A stretch of DNA of 64,000 nucleotides from Microbacterium sp. EYE_78 (GCF_023149035.1 NZ_JAHXMY010000001.1:62001-126000); one strand, 5' to 3'; shown: positions 1-9,253, numbered from the stretch's first letter. Made by a program: numbers and translations. The notes: generated from the letters alone by a model not told the origin.

Positions 1-1107
1 GCCGGCGTCCGCGGTCGCGAGGACGCGGGCAACGAGCAGCTCGAGCTGCAGTCGAGGCGAGGTGGTGCCCGTCATGTCGTCGAGCGCCGTGACGACCAGG
101 TCGGCGATGCGGGAGAGCCGGTCGGTGCCGAAGGCTGCGGCCTGGCGGCCCATCCGGTCGAGCTCGTCGGCGGGTACGCCGCGGAGGACGGCGCGCGCGC
201 CCTCGCCGGTCGCGGCGACGATGATCAGGTCGCGCAGGCGTTCGAGCAGGTCGTCGACGAACCGACGCGGGTCCTGCCCCGTCTGCACGACGCGGTCGAC
301 GGCGCCGAAGGCCGCTGCGGCATCACGCGCCGAGAACGCGTCGACCACCTCGTCGAGGAGCTCGGCGTGGGTGTACCCGAGGAGCGCCACCGCTCGCTCG
401 TAGGCCACGGCGCCGTCCTCGGACCCGGCGATCAGCTGGTCGAGCAGCGACAGGGTGTCGCGAGGCGAGCCGCCGCCGGCACGAACGACGAGGGGCAGGA
501 CGCCCGGCTCGACCGAGACGCCCTCGGCTGCGCAGAGCTGCTCGACGTACTCGAGCATCGCGGCGGGTGCGACCAGGCGGAACGGGTAGTGGTGGGTGCG
601 CGAGCGGATCGTGCCGATGACCTTCTCGGGCTCGGTCGTCGCGAAGATGAACTTGACGTGCGCGGGAGGCTCCTCGACGAGCTTCAGCAGGGCGTTGAAT
701 CCCTGCGCCGTGACCATGTGCGCCTCGTCGAGGATGAAGATCTTGAACCGGTCGCGCGCAGGCGCGAACACCGCCCGCTCGCGCAGGTCGCGTGCGTCGT
801 CGACGCCGTTGTGGGATGCCGCGTCGATCTCGACCACGTCGAGCGACCCTCCGCCGCCGCGGCTGAGCTCGCGGCAGCTGTCGCACTCGCCGCACGGGGT
901 GTCGGTCGGCCCCTGTGCGCAGTTGAGGCAGCGTGCCAGGATGCGCGCCGAGGTCGTCTTGCCGCATCCGCGCGGGCCGGAGAAGAGGTAGGCGTGCCCG
1001 ACGCGATCGCTGCGGAGCGCCGTCATCAGCGGCTCGGTCACCTGCGACTGCCCGATCATCTCGCCGAAGGTCTCCGGGCGGTAGCGGCGGTAGAGGGCGG
1101 TGGTCAC
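1..1107 (-). CDS. dnaX: DNA polymerase III subunit gamma/tau, N-terminal part (cut by window edge)
   Basis: This is the clamp-loader ATPase of the replicative polymerase; it loads the beta sliding clamp and its tau form bridges polymerase cores to the helicase. The frame opens with GTG at 1107 and reads VTTALYRRYRPETFGEM, the standard DnaX start. A Walker A (GPRGCGKTT) lies near residue 45, followed by the four-Cys zinc motif (CLNC..CGECDSC), a Walker B (FILDEAHM) and the sensor stretch FATTEPEK. The frame stays open to the window edge, so the C-terminal part, including any tau region, is outside. The gene is divergent from the flavoprotein gene at 1198, with only 90 bases between them. The identification is very secure; whether a short gamma form is made cannot be judged here. 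Confidence 0.97.
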   Translation of the reverse strand, partial: MTTALYRRYRPETFGEMIGQSQVTEPLMTALRSDRVGHAYLFSGPRGCGKTTSARILARCLNCAQGPTDTPCGECDSCRELSRGGGGSLDVVEIDAASHNGVDDARDLRERAVFAPARDRFKIFILDEAHMVTAQGFNALLKLVEEPPAHVKFIFATTEPEKVIGTIRSRTHHYPFRLVAPAAMLEYVEQLCAAEGVSVEPGVLPLVVRAGGGSPRDTLSLLDQLIAGSEDGAVAYERAVALLGYTHAELLDEVVDAFSARDAAAAFGAVDRVVQTGQDPRRFVDDLLERLRDLIIVAATGEGARAVLRGVPADELDRMGRQAAAFGTDRLSRIADLVVTALDDMTGTTSPRLQLELLVARVLATADAG

Positions 1108-1197
1108 CAGAACAGACTACGGCGTGGCACCGACATCCGACCCGTCGCCCGACGCCGCTCGGGAACACCCCGCCCCTGCGGGGCGTTGACCGCCGGC

Positions 1198-2304
1198 ATG
1201 AGCGCCTCCCTCGTCGACGTCGCGGTGATCGGCGCCGGGCAGGCCGGGCTGTCGGCCGCCCACCACCTGCGACGGCGCGGGTTCGTCCCGGCGTCCTCGG
1301 GCGAGGACGGCCCGACGTTCGTCGTCCTCGATGCCGAGGACCGAGCCGGCGGAGCCTGGCAGCATCGATGGGCCACGCTGCGCATGGGGACGGTCAACGG
1401 CATCCACGAGCTCCCCGGTCATCCCGTGCCCCCGGCGGATCCCGCTGCGCCGAGCCGCGAGGTGCTGCCGGCGTACTTCGACGAGTACGAACGACTGCAG
1501 GACCTCCGCGTGCACCGGCCGGTCCGCGTGCGCTCGGTCCGCCGCGAGGACGACGATGCCGGCGGCCGCCTGCTCGTGACCGCCGAGACGCCGGACGGAG
1601 CGGCATCCTGGCGAGCGCGCTACGTCGTCAACGCGACCGGCACCTGGCGCCGTCCCTTCTGGCCCCACTACCCCGGGCAGGAGCGGTTCGCGGGCGTCCA
1701 GCTGCATGTGCACGACTACGTGGCCGCCGACGCCTTCGCCGGGCGTCGCGTCGTCGTGGTGGGAGCAGGGGTCTCGGCGATTCAGCTGCTTGACGAGATC
1801 TCGGCCGTCACCGACACCTTCTGGGTCTCGCGCGCCGAACCGAAGTGGGATGCCGACGCCTTCGACACGGCCGCCCGCATTCAGGCGATCGCCGGCGTCG
1901 AGGAGCGCGTGCGCCGGGGCCTGCCGCCCGGCAGCGTCGTCTCGGTCACAGGAGCGCACTGGTCGCCCTGGGCGCAGGCCGCGCAGGACCGGGGGGCGCT
2001 CGTCTGGCATCCCATGTTCACCGCCGTCGAACCGACGGGGGTGCGGATGCCGGACGGCACCCTCGAACCCGCCGACGCGATCCTGTGGGCCACCGGGTTC
2101 CGTGCCGACATCGCGCACCTGTCACCGCTGGGTCTGCGCACCGAGGCGGGCGGCATCCGGGTGCGGAACACCCGCGCGATCGACGAGCCGCGCCTCTTCC
2201 TCATCGGGTACGGCCCGTCGCAGTCGACGATCGGCGCGAACCGCGCCGGGCGGGACGCGGTGCGCGCGATCGTCGCGGCGATGCGGGAGACCGGATCGGC
2301 CTGA
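1198..2304 (+). CDS. Flavin-containing monooxygenase-like NAD(P)/FAD oxidoreductase
   Basis: The 368-residue protein has two Rossmann fingerprints. GAGQAG at residues 12-17 should bind FAD, and VVVVGAGVSA near residue 183 should bind NAD(P)H. A WATGF motif near residue 297 is typical of the FMO / Baeyer-Villiger / CzcO-like group. The expected reaction is NADPH-driven oxygenation of a small nucleophilic or ketone substrate in the cytosol, but the substrate cannot be read from the sequence. I start at the ATG at 1198 because the Rossmann fold begins at once after it; the open frame runs much further upstream, but only as antisense to dnaX. A small hairpin (CGCCCC-TGC-GGGGCG, 1171-1185) lies just upstream and no good ribosome site is visible. 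The gene converges on the GH65 gene with 13 bases between stops. Confidence 0.85.
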   Translation: MSASLVDVAVIGAGQAGLSAAHHLRRRGFVPASSGEDGPTFVVLDAEDRAGGAWQHRWATLRMGTVNGIHELPGHPVPPADPAAPSREVLPAYFDEYERLQDLRVHRPVRVRSVRREDDDAGGRLLVTAETPDGAASWRARYVVNATGTWRRPFWPHYPGQERFAGVQLHVHDYVAADAFAGRRVVVVGAGVSAIQLLDEISAVTDTFWVSRAEPKWDADAFDTAARIQAIAGVEERVRRGLPPGSVVSVTGAHWSPWAQAAQDRGALVWHPMFTAVEPTGVRMPDGTLEPADAILWATGFRADIAHLSPLGLRTEAGGIRVRNTRAIDEPRLFLIGYGPSQSTIGANRAGRDAVRAIVAAMRETGSA

Positions 2305-2317
2305 TCCTCGGGACGAC

Positions 2318-4930
2318 TCAGGCGTCGACGCCGACGTCGTTCGCGTCGACGGTGCGGATCTGCTGCGTCCGCGTGTCAGGCTCCAGTCGCGCCTGATCGT
2401 TCGCGCCCGAATCGGCCGTGACGATCGGGATCGTCCCGGTGTGCACCGGTACCGAGGTCGCCGCGGTCGCGTCGGGGACGGATGCCGACAGCAGCGTTCC
2501 GTCCTCACGGAGCTGTTCGCCGATCTGGCGGAGCGTCGGCCGCCCGGGGATGACCGGCCCCTGGCCTTCGAGCCGCACGGTGACGGTCTCTCCGCCGGCG
2601 ACCGTGTAGCCCGCTCCCCGCACGGTGAACGAGACCGGGCCGCCCTCGCCGGCGGCGACCGTCAGCTCGTCGCGCCGGACCGTGACCTGCAGCCTCGTGC
2701 CGTGCCAGTGCAGCGTGTACGAGAGGGACGGCCACGCCGCGGGCAGTCGTGGATCGAAGCTCAGCGCCCCGCGGTGGTCGCGCATGCCGCCGAATCCGGC
2801 GACCAGCGCCGTCCAGACGCCGCCTGCGGAGGCGACGTGCACCCCGTCCGAGGCGTTGCTGTGCAGGTCGCCGAGGTCCACGAACGCCGACTGCCGGAAG
2901 TACTCGAGGGCGAGGTCCTGGTAGCCGACCTCAGCCGCGAGGATCGCCTGTACGACCGCGGACAGCGTCGAGTCGCCCGTTGTCAGCGCGTCGTAGTACT
3001 CGAAATCGGCGAGCTTCTCGGCGGGGGTGAACTGGTTGCCCTGCAAGAAGAGGGCCAGCACGACGTCGGCCTGCTTGAGCACCTGGTAGCGGTAGATCAC
3101 GAGCGGGTGGAAGTGCAGCAGCAGCGGCCGCTGCTCCTTCGGGGTGTTCTCGAGGTCCCACACTTCGCGCTCCAGGAAGATCGCGTCCTGGGGGTGGATG
3201 CCGAGGGCATCGCTGTACGGGATGTGCATCGCCTCGCCGGCCGCCTGCCAGGCGATGGGTTCCGCTTCGTCGAGGTCGAGGCGGTCGACCATCGCGCGGT
3301 ACGCTTCGGGCTCGTCGACCGACATCTCCCGCACGACGCGCGCCGCGTACCGGAGGTTGTACCGGGCCATGACGTTGGTGAAGAGGTTGTCGTTGACGAC
3401 CGTCGTGTACTCGTCCGGTCCGGTCACGCCGTGGATGTGGAAGCTCTCGGGTTCGCCGCCCTCGGTGAAGCGCCAGAATCCGAGCGTCGCCCACAGCCGC
3501 GCGGTCTCGACGAGGATGTCGACGCCCTCGCGGTGCAGGAACTCCGTGTCGCCGGTCGCGCGGACGTACTTGCCGAGCGCGAAGGCGACGTCGGCGTTGA
3601 TGTGGTACTGCGCGGTGCCGGCGGCGTAATACGCCGAGGCCTCTTCGCCGTTGATGGTGCGCCAGGGGAAGAGCGCACCCGCCTCGTTGAGCTGGCCGGC
3701 GCGCTTGCGCGCGGCGGGGAGCATGAGCGACCGCATCCGGAGCGCGTTCCGCGCCCACAGCGGGGTCGTGTAGGCCAGGAACGGCAGGACGTAGACCTCG
3801 GTGTCCCAGAAGTAGTGGCCGCTGTACCCCGAGCCGGTGACGCCCTTGGCGGGAACGCCGAGCGAGTCGGCGCGCGCCGCCGCCTGCGCGAGCTGGAACA
3901 GGCACCACCGGGTCGCCTGCTGCAGGTCGTCCTGCCCCTCGATCACGACGTCCGACCGCTCCCAGAACGCCTGGACCCAGGCCTCCTGGCGCTCGAAGAG
4001 GTGCGCGATGCCTTCGTGCTCGACGCGGTCGAGCGTCCGGCGGGCGCGCTCGACGAGCTCCCGCGCCGGGACGCCGCGGGAGGTGTGGTACGCGACGGCT
4101 TTGGTGATGGTGACGGGCACACCCTGGCGCGCCTGCACCCGGAAGACGTTCTTCGCGATGTCGGGTTCGACCAGCGACCTGGTCGAATAGTCGTTCTCCG
4201 TCTCGACGATGTGGTCGGCGACGACGGCCACGGTCATCCCGGATGCCGTGACCTTGTACGACAGCGCCGCACGGCTGCCGTCCTGCCAGTAGTCCTCGGG
4301 CTGGAGGACGCGATCGGTGAAGCCCTCTGCCTTCCGCGGATCGAAACCGGCGTCCTGCTTCCGGCCGGGCTTTCCGCCCCCGCCGTAGACGTCCTGACCG
4401 TCCTGCCGGTTCACCATCTGGCAGCTGACGGTCACCGGGGCGTCGGCGTTGAGGACCGTCACCGAGATGCGCATGACCGCGACGTGCCGCTCCTCGAACG
4501 AGACCATGCGCTCGTAGTCGATGACGACGTCCTTGCCGCTCGGTGTCATCCAGCGGATGTGGCGCGTCAGGACACCGCGACGCATGTCGAGGGCGCGCTC
4601 GTACTCCCGGAGATCGGCGATGTCGAGCGAGAGCGGCTCGTCGTCGACATAGACGCGCATGACCTTGCTGTCGGGCGCATTGATGATCGTCTGACCGACC
4701 TCGGCGAAGCCGAACGCCTGCTCGGCGTGCCGGATCGGGAAGATCTCGTGGAAGCCGTTGAGGAACGTGCCGTGCTCCTGCGCGTGCCGACCCTCGGGGT
4801 GGTTGCCGCGCAGTCCGAGGTAGCCGTTGCCCTCGGCGAAGAGGGTCTCGGTGACTCCGACGTCGTCGAGCGAGAACGAGGTCTCGACGAGACGCCACGG
4901 GTCCACGGGGAAGCGATGACGATCGATCAT
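2318..4930 (-). CDS. Glycoside hydrolase family 65 disaccharide phosphorylase (maltose/trehalose/kojibiose type)
   Basis: GH65 enzymes split alpha-glucosides such as maltose, trehalose or kojibiose with inorganic phosphate, with inversion, giving glucose and beta-glucose 1-phosphate. The 870-residue length and the N-terminal beta-sandwich start (FSLDDVGVTETLFAEGNGYLGLRGN) fit the family. The general acid is the Glu of TGPDEY, near residue 507. A TGDSTLSA stretch near residue 650 fits the phosphate-binding loop of phosphorylases. The start is the ATG at 4930, with a purine-rich GAAGAAAG upstream. The next gene downstream of its promoter side (4970-5692) is a beta-phosphoglucomutase-like HAD, which would convert the beta-glucose 1-phosphate, so the two form one pathway. 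The exact disaccharide is not decided by the sequence. No transporter is adjacent. Confidence 0.9.
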   Translation of the reverse strand: MIDRHRFPVDPWRLVETSFSLDDVGVTETLFAEGNGYLGLRGNHPEGRHAQEHGTFLNGFHEIFPIRHAEQAFGFAEVGQTIINAPDSKVMRVYVDDEPLSLDIADLREYERALDMRRGVLTRHIRWMTPSGKDVVIDYERMVSFEERHVAVMRISVTVLNADAPVTVSCQMVNRQDGQDVYGGGGKPGRKQDAGFDPRKAEGFTDRVLQPEDYWQDGSRAALSYKVTASGMTVAVVADHIVETENDYSTRSLVEPDIAKNVFRVQARQGVPVTITKAVAYHTSRGVPARELVERARRTLDRVEHEGIAHLFERQEAWVQAFWERSDVVIEGQDDLQQATRWCLFQLAQAAARADSLGVPAKGVTGSGYSGHYFWDTEVYVLPFLAYTTPLWARNALRMRSLMLPAARKRAGQLNEAGALFPWRTINGEEASAYYAAGTAQYHINADVAFALGKYVRATGDTEFLHREGVDILVETARLWATLGFWRFTEGGEPESFHIHGVTGPDEYTTVVNDNLFTNVMARYNLRYAARVVREMSVDEPEAYRAMVDRLDLDEAEPIAWQAAGEAMHIPYSDALGIHPQDAIFLEREVWDLENTPKEQRPLLLHFHPLVIYRYQVLKQADVVLALFLQGNQFTPAEKLADFEYYDALTTGDSTLSAVVQAILAAEVGYQDLALEYFRQSAFVDLGDLHSNASDGVHVASAGGVWTALVAGFGGMRDHRGALSFDPRLPAAWPSLSYTLHWHGTRLQVTVRRDELTVAAGEGGPVSFTVRGAGYTVAGGETVTVRLEGQGPVIPGRPTLRQIGEQLREDGTLLSASVPDATAATSVPVHTGTIPIVTADSGANDQARLEPDTRTQQIRTVDANDVGVDA

Positions 4931-4969
4931 GCGGGTCTTTCTTCGGGTGGGGGGGTCGAGATGCCGGGG

Positions 4970-5692
4970 TCAGGCGAAGACCGCGAGGTCGTCGACGACG
5001 ACGTGCGCGCCGACGCCCCGGAGGGTGTCGGCTCCTGCGCCGCGGTCGACGCCGACGACGAGTCCGTAGCCTGCGGCGACGGCCGACTGTACACCCGAAT
5101 GGGCGTCCTCGACGGCGGCGCTGCGGGCGGGGTCGACGCCCAGCATCTCTGCCGCACGCGCGAAGACGTCGGGAGCGGGCTTGGACGCCAGCCCCTCCTC
5201 CTCCGCCACGACGCCGTCCATCACGACAGGGAACAGCTCGAGGATGCCGGCGGCCGTCAGGACCTCGCGGGCGTTTTTCGAGCTCGAGACGACCGCGATG
5301 GGGACGCCAGCCGCTCGGAGCTTCTGGACGAGGGCGAGCGATCCGGGGTAGGCCGCGATGCCGTCGGCGCGGAGCACCTGCTCGAAGACGGCGTTCTTGC
5401 GGTTGCCGATGCCGCACACCGTGTCCTGCGAGGGGTCGTCTGCGGGCTCTCCCCATGGGACCTCGACGTCGCGGGAGCGGAGCAGGCTCGCAACGCCGTC
5501 GTACCGCTTCTTGCCGTCGAGGTGCTCGAAGTAGTCCTCGTCGCGGTACGGCGGCTCGATGCCCCACCCCGAGAACAGCTCGGTGAACATGGTGCGCCAG
5601 GCGTGCATGTGAACCTCGGCGGTCGGTGTCAGGACACCGTCGAGGTCGAAGAGGACGCCGTCGTATCGGGTGAGGTCGGGGAGCTCGTCCAT
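4970..5692 (-). CDS. pgmB: Beta-phosphoglucomutase-type HAD family phosphatase/mutase
   Basis: The 240-residue protein is a HAD subfamily IA enzyme with an alpha-helical cap. It has FDLDGVLTPT at residues 15-24, with Asp16 as nucleophile and Asp18 as acid/base. Later motifs are VVSSSKNA (motif II), a Lys in SKPAPDVF and VEDAHSG (motif IV). The likely role is interconversion of beta-glucose 1-phosphate and glucose 6-phosphate. That assignment rests on the adjacent GH65 phosphorylase, because sequence alone cannot separate it from related sugar-phosphatases. I chose the ATG at 5692, with GAGAGG six bases upstream. An in-frame GTG two codons earlier (5698) would overlap that site. The two genes are probably co-transcribed, this one first. 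Confidence 0.85.
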   Translation of the reverse strand: MDELPDLTRYDGVLFDLDGVLTPTAEVHMHAWRTMFTELFSGWGIEPPYRDEDYFEHLDGKKRYDGVASLLRSRDVEVPWGEPADDPSQDTVCGIGNRKNAVFEQVLRADGIAAYPGSLALVQKLRAAGVPIAVVSSSKNAREVLTAAGILELFPVVMDGVVAEEEGLASKPAPDVFARAAEMLGVDPARSAAVEDAHSGVQSAVAAGYGLVVGVDRGAGADTLRGVGAHVVVDDLAVFA

Positions 5693-5759
5693 CGTCACCC
5701 TCTCAGGGTATCCGTCGGCGACCCCGCGATCAGGCGGCCTCCCGCGCTGGGCGAGGGCG

Positions 5760-6983
5760 TCATGCGGTCGCGACGGCGTGCGCCTGCCGCGCGATCTCGA
5801 GCTCTTCGTCGGTCGGGACGACGAGCACGGTGACCGACGAGTCGTCGGCCGAGATGACGCGGATGCCGCGATCGCCGGATGCGTTGCGCTCGGGGTCGAT
5901 CCGGACCCCGGCGAAGCCGAACGTCTCGAGCGCCGCGGCGCGCACACCGGCCGAGTTCTCCCCCACCCCCGCGGTGAAGGAGATGACGTCGGCCCCGCCG
6001 AGTTCCGCGAGGTAGGCCCCGATGTAGGCGCGGAGCCGATGGATGTAGACGTCGAAGGCGAGGGCGGCGGCGGCATCCCCCTCCGCACGACCGCGTTCGA
6101 CGTCGCGCATGTCCGAGACGCCGGCGAGACCGAGCAGCCCGCTCCGCTTGTTGAGGAAGGCGTCGAGATCGGCGGGGCTCATGCCCTCTCGGCGGGCGAG
6201 CACGCCGAGCACGGACGGGTCGACGTCGCCCGAACGGGTCCCCATGACCAGTCCTTCGAGGGGCGTGAGCCCCATGGAGGTGTCGACGGACGCGCCGCCC
6301 CGGATCGCCGCCGCGGACGCACCGTTGCCGAGGTGGAGGACGATCTGCGTCAGGTCGCCGAGCGGGCTCCCCACGAAGGCGGCCGCCGCCTCGCTGACGA
6401 ACTTGTGACTGGTGCCGTGGAAGCCGTACTTGCGGATGCGGTGGCGCTCCGCCGTCTGCCGATCGATCGCGTAGGTGTATGCGGCGGCCGGCATGCTCTG
6501 ATGGAACGCGGTGTCGAAGACCGCCACATGCGGGATGCCGGCGAACGCCGCTCGTGCCGCCCGGATGCCCTGGAGGGCGCCGGGGTTGTGCAGCGGGGCG
6601 AGAGCGGCGAGCTCGTCGATGTTGATCTCCACGAGCGGCGTGATCAGGGTCGGCTCGAAGAACCGGGCTCCGCCCTGCACCACGCGGTGGCCGACGGCGA
6701 CCGGGCGGGTGTCGTCGAGGGACGGACCGTGCGCGGCGAACGCCTCGAGCATGACGGCGAACCCGGCGGTGTGATCGGGGATCGCCCGCTCGATCGTCGA
6801 TGTCGCCTTCGTGGCCGCGACCGCGGGCCCGTCGGAGGCGAAGAACACGGTGTGGGTGGCGGACCCGGCATCCTCCCCGATCCGCTCGACGAGACCCGAC
6901 GCGAGGCGCCGCTCGGTGTCGACGTCCACGAGCTGGTACTTGAAGGAGGACGACCCGCTGTTGATGACGAGGACGGGGGTCAT
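5760..6983 (-). CDS. ackA: Acetate kinase
   Basis: This enzyme makes acetate and ATP from acetyl phosphate and ADP, or runs in reverse. The 407-residue protein opens with VLVINSGSSSFKYQ, the acetokinase signature. It also has GTSHKFV, GTRSGDVDPS and the C-terminal GVGENSAGVR, all in family order. Length is normal. Its ATG overlaps the stop codon of pta by four bases, so translation is coupled and the pair forms the usual Pta-AckA overflow and acetate-activation pathway in the cytosol. Confidence 0.97.
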   Translation of the reverse strand: MTPVLVINSGSSSFKYQLVDVDTERRLASGLVERIGEDAGSATHTVFFASDGPAVAATKATSTIERAIPDHTAGFAVMLEAFAAHGPSLDDTRPVAVGHRVVQGGARFFEPTLITPLVEINIDELAALAPLHNPGALQGIRAARAAFAGIPHVAVFDTAFHQSMPAAAYTYAIDRQTAERHRIRKYGFHGTSHKFVSEAAAAFVGSPLGDLTQIVLHLGNGASAAAIRGGASVDTSMGLTPLEGLVMGTRSGDVDPSVLGVLARREGMSPADLDAFLNKRSGLLGLAGVSDMRDVERGRAEGDAAAALAFDVYIHRLRAYIGAYLAELGGADVISFTAGVGENSAGVRAAALETFGFAGVRIDPERNASGDRGIRVISADDSSVTVLVVPTDEELEIARQAHAVATA

Positions 6984-9103
6984 GCGGATGCCTCCTCGGC
7001 GCCGGCGTTCTGCGCCTGGATCGCGGTGATCGCGATGGTGTTCACGATGTCCTCGACGAGCGCGCCCCGCGAGAGGTCGTTGATCGGCTTGTTCAGCCCC
7101 TGCAGCACGGGCCCCATCGCGACGGCGCCGGCGGACCGCTGCACCGCCTTGTACGTGTTGTTCCCCGTGTTCAGATCGGGGAACACGAAGACCGTGGCGC
7201 GGCCGGCGACGTCCGAGCCGGGCATCTTCGTGGCGGCGACGGCGGCGTCCGTCGCGGCGTCGTACTGGATCGGGCCTTCGACCAGGAGGTCGCTCGCCCG
7301 CTCGCGCACGAGCGCAGTCGCTTCGCGCACCTTCTCGACGTCCGCCCCGGAGCCGGACTCCCCCGTGGAGTAGGACAACATCGCGATACGCGGGTCGATG
7401 CCGAACTGCGCAGCGGTCGCCGCCGACGAGACGGCGATGTCTGCGAGCTGCGGCGCTGTCGGGTCGGGGATGACCGCGCAGTCGCCGTAGACGAGCACGC
7501 GATCGGCGAGCGCCATGAGGAAGACGCTGGAGACGACGTCGACGCCGGGCTTGGTCTTGATGATCTCGAAGGCGGGACGGATCGTGTGCGCCGTCGTGTG
7601 CGCCGCGCCAGAGACCATGCCGTCGGCGAGCCCGAGGTGCACCATCAGGGTGCCGAAGTACGACACGTCGGTCACGGTGTCGGCCGCCTGGCGGAAGGTG
7701 ACCCCCTTGTGGGCGCGCAGCCGCTCGTATTCGCGCGCGAACTTGTCGACGTGCACCGCGTCGAACGGACTCAGCACCTCGGCCGCCTGGATGTCGAGGC
7801 CGAGCTCGAGCGCGCGCGAGCGGACCTCGATCGGCTCACCGAGGATCGTGATGTCCGCGATGCCGCGGGCGAGCGCGGTCGCGGCGGCACGGAGGATGCG
7901 GTCGTCGCCGCCCTCGGGCAGGACGATCCGGCGCCGGTCGCGCCGCGCGCGCTCGATGAGCCGGTACTGGAACATGAGCGGCGTGACGACGTCGGAGCTC
8001 GCGAGGCCGATCCGCCGCAGCAGGTCGTCCGTGTCGACGTGCTGGTCGAACAGGGCCAACGCGGTGTCGTACCGTCGCTGGGAATGGGCGGCGAGGCGGC
8101 CGCGCGCGCTCATGATGCCGCGCACCGTCTCATACGTGCCCTGATCGGTCGCGAGGATCGGCAGGTTCGAATCGAGGCCGTCGATGAGGCGCTCGACCGG
8201 GTCGGGCAGCTCGAAGGGCCCGTAGAGGACGATGCCCGACAGCGAGGGGAACGTCCCGGACGCGTTCGCGAGGAGAGCGGCCAGCAGGACCTCGGTGCGG
8301 TCGGCGGCGACGGCCAGGATCGCCGCGTCCTCGAGCCGCGGCAGCACGTTGTTCAGCGACATGCCCGCAACGACGACGTGCAGCACCTCGCGTTCGAGGA
8401 GCGCCTCGTCTCCCTTGACGAGGGTCGCACCGAGCGACCTCGCCACATCGCCGACCGACGGGGCCACGAGGTAGGCGTCCTCCGGGATCGCCCAGACCCC
8501 GATGTCGCCGGATGCGGCCGGGACCGCCCGCACGGCGGCCACCGTCTCGTCGAGCCGCGCGGGATCGGCGCGGTTGACGACGACGGCGAAGATCCCGGCG
8601 CGCTCGTGGGTGATCTCGCCGAGGGCCAGCGTCGCGAGGTGTCCGACCTGCTCCGGCGACAGCGCCGCCGAGTCCCGCTCGCCGTCGGCGTGCTGACCCG
8701 CGAGGACGACGAGGACCGGGGCGCCGAGGTTCGCCGCGATCCTGGCGTTGTAGCCGAGCTCGGCGGGGCTGCCGACGTCGGTGTAGTCGCTGCCGACGAT
8801 GACGACCGCGTCGCACTGCGCCTCGACCGCCTTATAGCGCTCCACGATGCGGCCGAGCGCCGCCTCGGGGTCGGCGCGCACCTCGTCGTAGGTCACCCCG
8901 ATGCACTCGTCGTAGCCGAGGTCGACACCGTCGTGATCGAGCAGCATCTCGAGGACGTAGTCGCGTTCCTCGGTGGAGCGTGCGATGGCTCGGAAGACGC
9001 CGACCCGGGGGGACTTGCGGCTGAGGGTGTCGAGCACGCCGAGGGCAATCGTCGACTTGCCGGAATGACCTTCCGCGGACGTGATGTAGATGCTCTGCGC
9101 CAC
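6980..9103 (-). CDS. pta: Phosphate acetyltransferase, long form
   Basis: This enzyme interconverts acetyl-CoA and acetyl phosphate. At 707 residues it is the long type: an N-terminal P-loop, BioD-like domain (SAEGHSGKSTIALGV, residues 9-23), a middle DRTGG-like domain, and a C-terminal catalytic PTA domain starting near RIVLPEGGDDRILRA. Family motifs near the C-terminus include SYSTGESGSGADVEKV and FPDLNTGNNTYKAVQ. The start codon is the ATG at 9103. It is first in a pta-ackA operon with a four-base overlap. The SRP RNA gene lies directly upstream on the same strand with only about 56 bases between. Confidence 0.97.
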   Translation of the reverse strand: MAQSIYITSAEGHSGKSTIALGVLDTLSRKSPRVGVFRAIARSTEERDYVLEMLLDHDGVDLGYDECIGVTYDEVRADPEAALGRIVERYKAVEAQCDAVVIVGSDYTDVGSPAELGYNARIAANLGAPVLVVLAGQHADGERDSAALSPEQVGHLATLALGEITHERAGIFAVVVNRADPARLDETVAAVRAVPAASGDIGVWAIPEDAYLVAPSVGDVARSLGATLVKGDEALLEREVLHVVVAGMSLNNVLPRLEDAAILAVAADRTEVLLAALLANASGTFPSLSGIVLYGPFELPDPVERLIDGLDSNLPILATDQGTYETVRGIMSARGRLAAHSQRRYDTALALFDQHVDTDDLLRRIGLASSDVVTPLMFQYRLIERARRDRRRIVLPEGGDDRILRAAATALARGIADITILGEPIEVRSRALELGLDIQAAEVLSPFDAVHVDKFAREYERLRAHKGVTFRQAADTVTDVSYFGTLMVHLGLADGMVSGAAHTTAHTIRPAFEIIKTKPGVDVVSSVFLMALADRVLVYGDCAVIPDPTAPQLADIAVSSAATAAQFGIDPRIAMLSYSTGESGSGADVEKVREATALVRERASDLLVEGPIQYDAATDAAVAATKMPGSDVAGRATVFVFPDLNTGNNTYKAVQRSAGAVAMGPVLQGLNKPINDLSRGALVEDIVNTIAITAIQAQNAGAEEASA

Positions 9104-9159
9104 GCGTCCAGCCTAGGCGGGTGCCCGATGACGGGGCTGGGAGCGCCGGAGAAAGAAAA

Positions 9160-9250
9160 GACTCTCCGCGAACCCGGCAGAGCCCGGTTACCCTTGCTAC
9201 GTTTCCGTCCTGGGGGAGTTGGCCTGGATGCCGTCTCGCGGAGAGCTGCT
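9160..9250 (-). ncRNA. ffs: Signal recognition particle RNA, small bacterial (4.5S) type
   Basis: Read on the minus strand, the apical part carries the conserved SRP domain IV pattern: CAGG-ACGGAAACGTAGCAAGG, equivalent to the CCGGAAGGCAGCA core that Ffh binds, followed by GGTAACCGGG. The terminal helix is formed by CTCTCCGCG (9162-9170, plus strand) and CGCGGAGAG (9237-9245), nine perfect pairs. A T-rich run follows the 3' end (rc of 9150-9160). The RNA guides co-translational targeting of membrane proteins. The exact ends are estimates from the terminal helix. Confidence 0.93.
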
Positions 9251-9253
9251 GCA

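Noticed and set aside
1171..1185. Small hairpin CGCCCC-TGC-GGGGCG as terminator or riboswitch
   Set aside because: It is too short for a riboswitch and lies upstream of a start codon, not past a gene end.
1706..5833. A 1375-codon open frame on the plus strand
   Set aside because: It is low-complexity Arg/Ala/Asp-rich sequence antisense to the GH65 and HAD genes. High GC leaves long open shadow frames.
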